From assembly GCA_035650215.1 (NCBI GenBank), contig DASRIC010000006.1:1-47378 (forward strand): a stretch of DNA of 47,378 bases. Direction: 5' to 3'. The notes beneath the pieces are model-generated. The model was not told the origin of the DNA, made no database searches, and saw only the letters and a program-made list of their open reading frames with translations. The stretch comes from JACVRW01 sp035650215 (lineage in GTDB: Bacteria > Actinomycetota > Thermoleophilia > Solirubrobacterales > Thermoleophilaceae). The first letter of the stretch is position 1. Each line of letters starts with the position of its first letter. The translations under genes were made by a program, and so were the position numbers. Below, piece after piece: positions 42,841 through 47,378 of this stretch.

Positions 42841-44007
42841 GTGAGCGGGCTGCGATCTCTGCACGCGCGCCTGGGGGCGATGGATCCCTTCCGGGCCGAC
42901 CTACTGCTCGCCGGGCTCTTCGCCGCCGCGGCCGCCATCGAGTTGATGCTGCTCGACGCGAACGGCGGGAACCGGCCTTTGACGGTCGCGGCCGCGGTGC
43001 TCTCGCTTTCGGGACTGGCATTTCGCCGTCGTGACCCCCTGCTTGCGGGCGTCATCTTCGTCGTGCCGATCATCATCCAGGCGCCCCTCGACGGGTTTGC
43101 GATCGAGAACAGCAACACGCCGTTCATAGGGATGCTGCTGCTGCTCTACTCGATCGGTCGCTACGCCCCGGGCCGCCGCTTCTACCTTGCCTTCGGGATC
43201 ACCGTCGTCGGCGTGCTCATCGCGCTCGCGCTGGAGACCGGCTGGGAGGGCACCGACGACGTGGTCTGGGCGTCGTTCCTGTTCGTCCTGCCCGCGCTCG
43301 TAGGCCGCGCGCTGCGCAGCCGGTCGCTGCTCCAGTCCGAGCTGCGTGAGAAGGCCGAGCGCGCTGAGCTCGAGCGTCAGGCCGTCGTCGACGAGGAGCG
43401 AGCGCGGATCGCCTCCGAGCTCCAGGCGCTCGTCGCCAACGGTGTGAGCGCGATGGTGGTGCAGGCCGGGACGGTCCCCCGCGCGCTCGCCGGCGGCGAG
43501 ACGGCCCGGGCGCGCGACGCGCTCACCGCCGTCGAGGAGACCGGCCGCGACGCGCTCACCGAGATGCGGCGGCTCCTCGGAGTGCTGAGGCGCGACGGCG
43601 ACGTGCCGGAGCTCGCCCCCCAGCCCGGGCTCGGCCGGCTCGCCGCACTGATCGAGCGAGTGCGCGCCGCCGGGATCGAGGTCTCGCTGACCGAAGAGGG
43701 AGACGCTCGGCGACTTCCGACGGGCATCGACCTGACGGCCTACCGGATCGTCGAGGACGCCCTCGATGCCGCGCTGGAGGGCGGCGCGTCGCGCGCCGAG
43801 GTGCTGGTGCGCTACGGCGAGCGCGAGCTCGTCCTCGGTGTGCGCGACGACCGTGAGGGAGGCGCGTCGGATCGACTGCCCGGCCTGCGCGATCGCGCGA
43901 GCCTCTACGGCGGCTCACTGCGCGCCGGCCGGCGCGACGAGGGCCAGTTCGCACTTCGGGCGCGGCTACCGCTCGAGACCGACGCGTCCGTGGGGGCCGG
44001 CGCATGA
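42841..44007 (+). CDS. Degenerate histidine kinase (pseudokinase) of the NarL-partner type
   Basis: 388 residues. About four to five N-terminal membrane spans (20-155), a coiled linker (160-185), then DHp and ATPase regions. The H-box that normally reads R-E-L-H-D reads S-E-L-Q-A: Gln195 (43423-43425) replaces the phosphoacceptor His. The N-box (Q-E-A-L-T-N-A in active kinases) reads E-D-A-L-D-A-A, losing the Mg/ATP Asn, and the D-D-G-x-G box is absent. The fold is otherwise kept and there is no frameshift. It overlaps the intact kinase gene by ATGA, so it is probably a sensory partner or inhibitor rather than a catalyst. Confidence 0.85.
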   Translation: MSGLRSLHARLGAMDPFRADLLLAGLFAAAAAIELMLLDANGGNRPLTVAAAVLSLSGLAFRRRDPLLAGVIFVVPIIIQAPLDGFAIENSNTPFIGMLLLLYSIGRYAPGRRFYLAFGITVVGVLIALALETGWEGTDDVVWASFLFVLPALVGRALRSRSLLQSELREKAERAELERQAVVDEERARIASELQALVANGVSAMVVQAGTVPRALAGGETARARDALTAVEETGRDALTEMRRLLGVLRRDGDVPELAPQPGLGRLAALIERVRAAGIEVSLTEEGDARRLPTGIDLTAYRIVEDALDAALEGGASRAEVLVRYGERELVLGVRDDREGGASDRLPGLRDRASLYGGSLRAGRRDEGQFALRARLPLETDASVGAGA

Positions 44008-45236
44008 CCGCCCGCCGGCCCGCGATCCGAGCCAGGCTCGGGCGTCTCGACGCCCGCGACCAGCGCGTGTTCGACCGCCTGCTCGTGGCCTCCCTCTTCG
44101 TCTTCGCGGAATTGGAGGTGCTCACCTCCAATGGTCTGAACGGGCCGCCCTGGCTCAACGTCCTCGTGATCGGCGCCAGCGCGCTCTGCCTGCTGTTCCG
44201 CCGCAGCCACACGCTCCCGGCCGTCGCTGGCGTGATGCTTGGCCTCGCCACGCTCGTCCTGTTCCTGACGCCGCCGCAGGACCTGCTCAGCATCACCCTC
44301 CTGCTCGTGTCCGCGTCCTACGCGGCCGGTGCTCACCTGGAGGGACGCACCTCGCTCTGGGGACTCGCGATCGTGGTGGCCACGGTCGTGATCGCCACCC
44401 TCGTCACAGATCCGTCCGACATCTTCTTCCCCGTCGTCATGCTCGGTGGCGTGCCGTGGCTGGCGGGCCGCACGATCCGCAACCAGACGAGCCTGGCGCG
44501 TGAGCTGGCGGAGCGCGCCGAGCAGGCGGAGCACGCCCGCGAGGAGGAGGAGCGGCGCGCGATCGCGGCCGAGCGCAACCGGATCGCGCGCGAGCTGCAC
44601 GACGTGCTCGCGCACAACCTGAGCGTGATGGTGGTGCAGGCCGGCGCGGCGCGGCGGATCGCCGACCGGAGTCCAGAGAGGGCCGTCGAGGCCGCCGAGC
44701 TGATCCAGCGCACCGGCCGCGAGGCGCTCGACGAGCTGCGGGCGCTGTTCGGCCCGGTGCGGCGCGGGGAGGGCGAGGCGCTCTCCGGGCCGCCCAGCCT
44801 CGCGGGCGTCGACGAGCTGGCGCGCCGTGCCCGCTCGGCGGGGCTGCCGGTCGAGCTGCGCGTGCTGGGCGACCCCGTGCCGCTGCCCACCGGCATCGAC
44901 CTCACCGCCTACCGCGTGGTGCAGGAAGCGCTCACCAACGCCATCAAGCACGCCGGCGCGGCTCGCGCTCACGTGACCGTGAGCTACGAGCCCAACGAGG
45001 TCGTGCTCACCGTCGAGGACGACGGCGCGGGCGCGGCGGAGGCGGGCGCCGGGCTCGCTGGGTTCGGCGGCGGCTACGGTCTCGCGGGCATGCGCGAGCG
45101 GGTGACCCTCTACGGCGGCCTGCTCCAGGCCGGACGGCGGCGCGGCGGCGGCTTCGCCGTTCGCGCGCGCCTCCCCACGCGGCCGCTGGTGCCGGGCGCC
45201 GAGCTCTCGACGCCACCCGGAAAGGTGCCCGCATGA
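44004..45236 (+). CDS. Sensor histidine kinase, HisKA_3 type (NarL/LiaS-like)
   Basis: 410 residues. Four to five membrane spans (25-155) precede a coiled coil and the DHp domain with E-R-N-R-I-A-R-E-L-H-D-V-L-A-H, phosphoacceptor His199. The ATPase domain retains Asn312 in Q-E-A-L-T-N-A, D-D-G-A-G (339-343) and the glycine-rich G-Y-G-L-A-G-M. It autophosphorylates and passes phosphate to the response regulator encoded next (ATGA overlap). The same layout as the preceding pseudokinase shows a tandem duplication. Confidence 0.92.
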   Translation: MTARRPAIRARLGRLDARDQRVFDRLLVASLFVFAELEVLTSNGLNGPPWLNVLVIGASALCLLFRRSHTLPAVAGVMLGLATLVLFLTPPQDLLSITLLLVSASYAAGAHLEGRTSLWGLAIVVATVVIATLVTDPSDIFFPVVMLGGVPWLAGRTIRNQTSLARELAERAEQAEHAREEEERRAIAAERNRIARELHDVLAHNLSVMVVQAGAARRIADRSPERAVEAAELIQRTGREALDELRALFGPVRRGEGEALSGPPSLAGVDELARRARSAGLPVELRVLGDPVPLPTGIDLTAYRVVQEALTNAIKHAGAARAHVTVSYEPNEVVLTVEDDGAGAAEAGAGLAGFGGGYGLAGMRERVTLYGGLLQAGRRRGGGFAVRARLPTRPLVPGAELSTPPGKVPA

Positions 45237-45913
45237 GCGTCCGGGTGCTGCTCGTGGACGACCAGGCGCTGATCCGCGCGGGCTTCCGCATGATCCTCGA
45301 CGCCGAGGACGACATCGAGGTGGTGGGGGAGTGCGCCGACGGCACCCAGGCCGTGGACAGCGCCCGCCGGCTCGCGCCCGACGTGGTGCTGATGGACATC
45401 CGGATGCCGGAGATGGACGGGATCGAGGCCACGCGCCGCATCGCGGGCAACGGGGTCGACGATCCCGTTCGCGTGCTCATGCTCACCACCTTCGACCTCG
45501 ACGAGTACGTCTACGACGCTCTGCGTGCCGGCGCCAGCGGCTTCCTGCTGAAGGACGTGCCCGCCGAGCAGCTCGTGGAGGCGATCCGGATCGTGGCGCA
45601 GGGCGACGCGCTGCTCGCGCCGTCGGTCACCCGGCGCCTGATCAGCGAGTTCTCGCGCTCGGCGCCCGGGCAGCGCGGCCAGGCTCCGGACAGCCTCGAC
45701 GACCTGACGCCGCGCGAGATCGAGGTCTTCCGGCTGATGGCGCGCGGGATGTCGAACGCCGAGATCGCGGCCGAGCTGGTGGTCTCCGAGACCACCGTGA
45801 AGACCCACGTGGCGCGCGTGCTGATGAAGCTGGGCGTGCGCGATCGCGTTCAGGCCGTGGTGCTCGCCTACGAGTCGGGGGTCGTGGCGCCGGGCGAGGC
45901 GCCGAACGAGTAG
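45233..45913 (+). CDS. NarL/FixJ-family response regulator
   Basis: 226 residues. The receiver domain has V-D-D-Q (Asp9-10), phosphoacceptor Asp55 in V-V-L-M-D-I-R-M-P, the switch Thr in L-T-T-F-D and Lys in F-L-L-K-D-V. The C-terminal LuxR helix-turn-helix (about 160-220) reads L-T-P-R-E-I-E-V-F-R-L-M-A-R-G, N-A-E-I-A-A-E-L, T-V-K-T-H-V-A-R-V-L. It is the output of the kinase pair just upstream. The divergent ABC/SRPBCC operon is a plausible target, as in Lia/Bce-type envelope-stress systems (inference). Confidence 0.94.
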   Translation: MSVRVLLVDDQALIRAGFRMILDAEDDIEVVGECADGTQAVDSARRLAPDVVLMDIRMPEMDGIEATRRIAGNGVDDPVRVLMLTTFDLDEYVYDALRAGASGFLLKDVPAEQLVEAIRIVAQGDALLAPSVTRRLISEFSRSAPGQRGQAPDSLDDLTPREIEVFRLMARGMSNAEIAAELVVSETTVKTHVARVLMKLGVRDRVQAVVLAYESGVVAPGEAPNE

Positions 45914-45923
45914 AACCCCGGCG

Positions 45924-47276
45924 GTGAGTGCCGCCACGGACAAGATGCGCGAGGCGGGCCTGCCCGAGATCGCGGTGGAGACCTTCGCGCGCTACGAGCG
46001 ACGGCTGCGCGAGGGGGAGGGGGGCATGGTCCCGGAGGCGGAGATCGAGCCGCTCGCCGACGTGCTCGCGGTCGACTCGCTGCCCGAGGGCGACGAGAGC
46101 GCGCTCGACCGCGCCGTGGTCCTCAAGCTAAACGGCGGGCTCGGCACGAGCATGGGGATGACGAGGGCCAAGTCGCTGCTCGCGGTCAAGGACGGGCTGA
46201 GCTTCCTCGACATCACCGTCCGCCAGGTCCTGGAGCTGCGCGAGCGCCACGGGGCGCGTATCCCGCTGCTGCTGATGAACAGCTTCGCCACGCGCGACGA
46301 CACGCTCGCGGCGCTCGAGCCCTACCCCGAGCTGGCCGTGGAAGGGCTGCCGCTCGACTTCCTCCAGGGGCGGGTGCCCAAGCTGCTGGCGGACGGCCAC
46401 GAGCCGGTCAGCTGGCCGGCGGACCCCGGCCAGGAGTGGGCCCCGCCCGGACACGGCGAGGTGTTCGCCTCCCTCGCCGCGTCGGGGCTCCTTGCGGAGC
46501 TGCTCGAGCGCGGCTACGAGTACGTGTTCCTGTCGAACTCGGACAACCTCGGCGCGGTGCTGGAGCCGCGCATCCTGAGCTGGTTCGCCCGCGAGGAGCT
46601 GCCGTTCCTGTCCGAGACCGTGGACCGCACGGAGGCGGACCGGAAGGGCGGGCACCTGGCTCGCCGGGCCGAGGACGGCGGGCTCGTGCTGCGCGAGACC
46701 GCCCAGGTGCCCGAGGAGGACCAGGAGGCGTTCGAGGACACGGAGCGGCACCGCTTCTTCAACGCGAACAACATCTGGGTGAACCTCCGAGCGCTGAAGC
46801 GCGCGCTGGACGAGCGCGACGGCGTGCTCGGCCTGCCGATGATCGTCAACAGGAAGACGGTCGATCCGAGCGACTCCTCCTCGCCCGAGGTGCTCCAGCT
46901 CGAGACCGCGATGGGAGCGGCGATCGGGGTCTTCGAGGGAGCCGCCGCGCTGCACGTCCCGCGCGCCCGCTTCGCGCCGGTGAAGACGTCGAACAACCTG
47001 CTGGTGGTGCGCTCCGACGCCTACGAGCTCGCCGACGACTGGACCGTGCAGCTCGCGGCCGGCCGCGACGCCGCCCCGATCGTGGAGCTCTCCGACGATT
47101 ACAAGCTCCTGCGCGACTTCGAGGACCGCTTCCCGGCCGGCCCGCCCTCGCTGGTGGAGGCGGACCGCCTCGAGGTGGACGGCGACGTCCACTTCGGCCG
47201 CGACGTCAAGGTGCGCGGCAGCGTCCACGTCGAGGGGCCGGCCGAGATACCGGACGGCACCGTCCTCGAGGGCTAG
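45924..47276 (+). CDS. UTP-glucose-1-phosphate uridylyltransferase, eukaryotic (UGP2) type
   Basis: 450 residues from GTG 45924. The UDPGP-family nucleotide loop L-K-L-N-G-G-L-G-T-S-M-G (68-79) is followed by S-L-L-A-V-K-D-G, P-P-G-H-G-E-V-F, F-L-S-N-S-D-N-L-G, F-N-A-N-N-I-W-V-N-L and P-V-K-T-S-N-N-L-L-V-V-R. The C-terminal ~60 residues form a beta-helix-like tail (V-D-G-D-V-H-F-G-R-D-V-K-V). It makes UDP-glucose from UTP and glucose-1-phosphate. This is the eukaryote-like family, not the GalU family common in bacteria. Its product is the substrate of the ugd-encoded enzyme in the same window. Confidence 0.92.
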   Translation: MSAATDKMREAGLPEIAVETFARYERRLREGEGGMVPEAEIEPLADVLAVDSLPEGDESALDRAVVLKLNGGLGTSMGMTRAKSLLAVKDGLSFLDITVRQVLELRERHGARIPLLLMNSFATRDDTLAALEPYPELAVEGLPLDFLQGRVPKLLADGHEPVSWPADPGQEWAPPGHGEVFASLAASGLLAELLERGYEYVFLSNSDNLGAVLEPRILSWFAREELPFLSETVDRTEADRKGGHLARRAEDGGLVLRETAQVPEEDQEAFEDTERHRFFNANNIWVNLRALKRALDERDGVLGLPMIVNRKTVDPSDSSSPEVLQLETAMGAAIGVFEGAAALHVPRARFAPVKTSNNLLVVRSDAYELADDWTVQLAAGRDAAPIVELSDDYKLLRDFEDRFPAGPPSLVEADRLEVDGDVHFGRDVKVRGSVHVEGPAEIPDGTVLEG

Positions 47277-47378
47277 GCCCTTGGCCCTGGCGCTGCAACG
47301 TGCTCCGCGAGCTTGTCGAAGGCGGCGCGCCAGCCCGCCTCGGCGGGGCGGCTCTCGGCGTAGGGGCCGTCGGTGAGA
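47273..47378 (-). CDS. C-terminal end of an SRPBCC (AHSA1-like) protein, cut by window edge
   Basis: An open minus-strand frame from the window edge to a TAG at 47275-47273 encodes 34 residues including G-W-R-A-A-F-D-K-L-A-E-H-V, typical of the last helix of AHSA1/SRPBCC proteins (G-W-x-x-x-L-x-x-L-x-x-x-L). It converges on the UGPase gene and overlaps its stop by 4 bases. Family assignment rests on this short stretch only. Confidence 0.5.
   Translation of the reverse strand, partial: LTDGPYAESRPAEAGWRAAFDKLAEHVAAPGPRA

Noticed and set aside
42841..44007. Pseudogene call for the first kinase
   Set aside because: No stop or frameshift; length, membrane domain and overlap with the next gene are preserved, so a functional pseudokinase is more likely than decay.

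Overview
The window is very GC-rich (well over 65 % by eye), almost wholly coding, and uses many GTG/TTG starts and 1-8 base gene overlaps. Together with an AftD-like arabinofuranosyltransferase, LytR-CpsA-Psr and GtrB-like envelope proteins, paired NarL-type kinases and short or absent leaders, this points to a high-GC actinobacterial lineage, plausibly Thermoleophilia/Solirubrobacterales. The assignment is inferred from gene content only. No rRNA, tRNA, CRISPR array, insertion sequence or prophage was seen. No gene-free stretch exceeds about 105 bases.

Layout. 1-4.5 kb: end of an S15-type peptidase, an endonuclease I family nuclease, a double-ACT protein and a secreted MA-type metallopeptidase. 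4.5-22.5 kb: an envelope-glycan block with several polytopic GT-C-like proteins, an O-antigen-ligase-like protein, a TPR protein, a large AftD-like protein with discoidin-like modules, a SAM methyltransferase, two tandem YfhO-like proteins, a glycosyltransferase fused to a flippase, an acyltransferase and a GtrB/CsbB-like GT2. 22.5-24.2 kb: DNA-3-methyladenine glycosylase I and an M20 peptidase. 24.2-30.5 kb: LCP ligase, UDP-glucose dehydrogenase interrupted by an intein, an NDP-sugar pyrophosphorylase and a phosphoglucose/phosphomannose isomerase. 30.5-33.6 kb: a MerR regulator with a large dyad over its promoter, then two different S-adenosylhomocysteine hydrolase classes in tandem. 33.6-38.9 kb: small metabolic and regulatory genes (PPOX flavoprotein, methyltransferase, AraC-DinB fusion, lipoprotein glutathione peroxidase, LysR, secreted protein). 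38.9-45.9 kb: a MacB/FtsX-type ABC exporter operon, divergent from a pseudokinase / histidine kinase / response regulator operon. 45.9 kb to end: a eukaryotic-type UTP-glucose-1-phosphate uridylyltransferase and the tail of an SRPBCC gene.

How the genes work together. Isomerase, pyrophosphorylase, UGPase and UDP-glucose dehydrogenase can supply NDP-hexoses and UDP-glucuronate. The GT2, YfhO-like, AftD-like, GT39-like, flippase and O-antigen-ligase-like proteins can build and export lipid-linked glycan. LCP can attach it to the wall. The most striking items are: an intein placed exactly before the catalytic cysteine of UDP-glucose dehydrogenase; a histidine kinase lacking its phosphoacceptor His encoded directly before an intact kinase and its regulator; a near-continuous 40-base dyad over the merR promoter ahead of two SAH hydrolase types; and a single-chain glycosyltransferase-flippase fusion.
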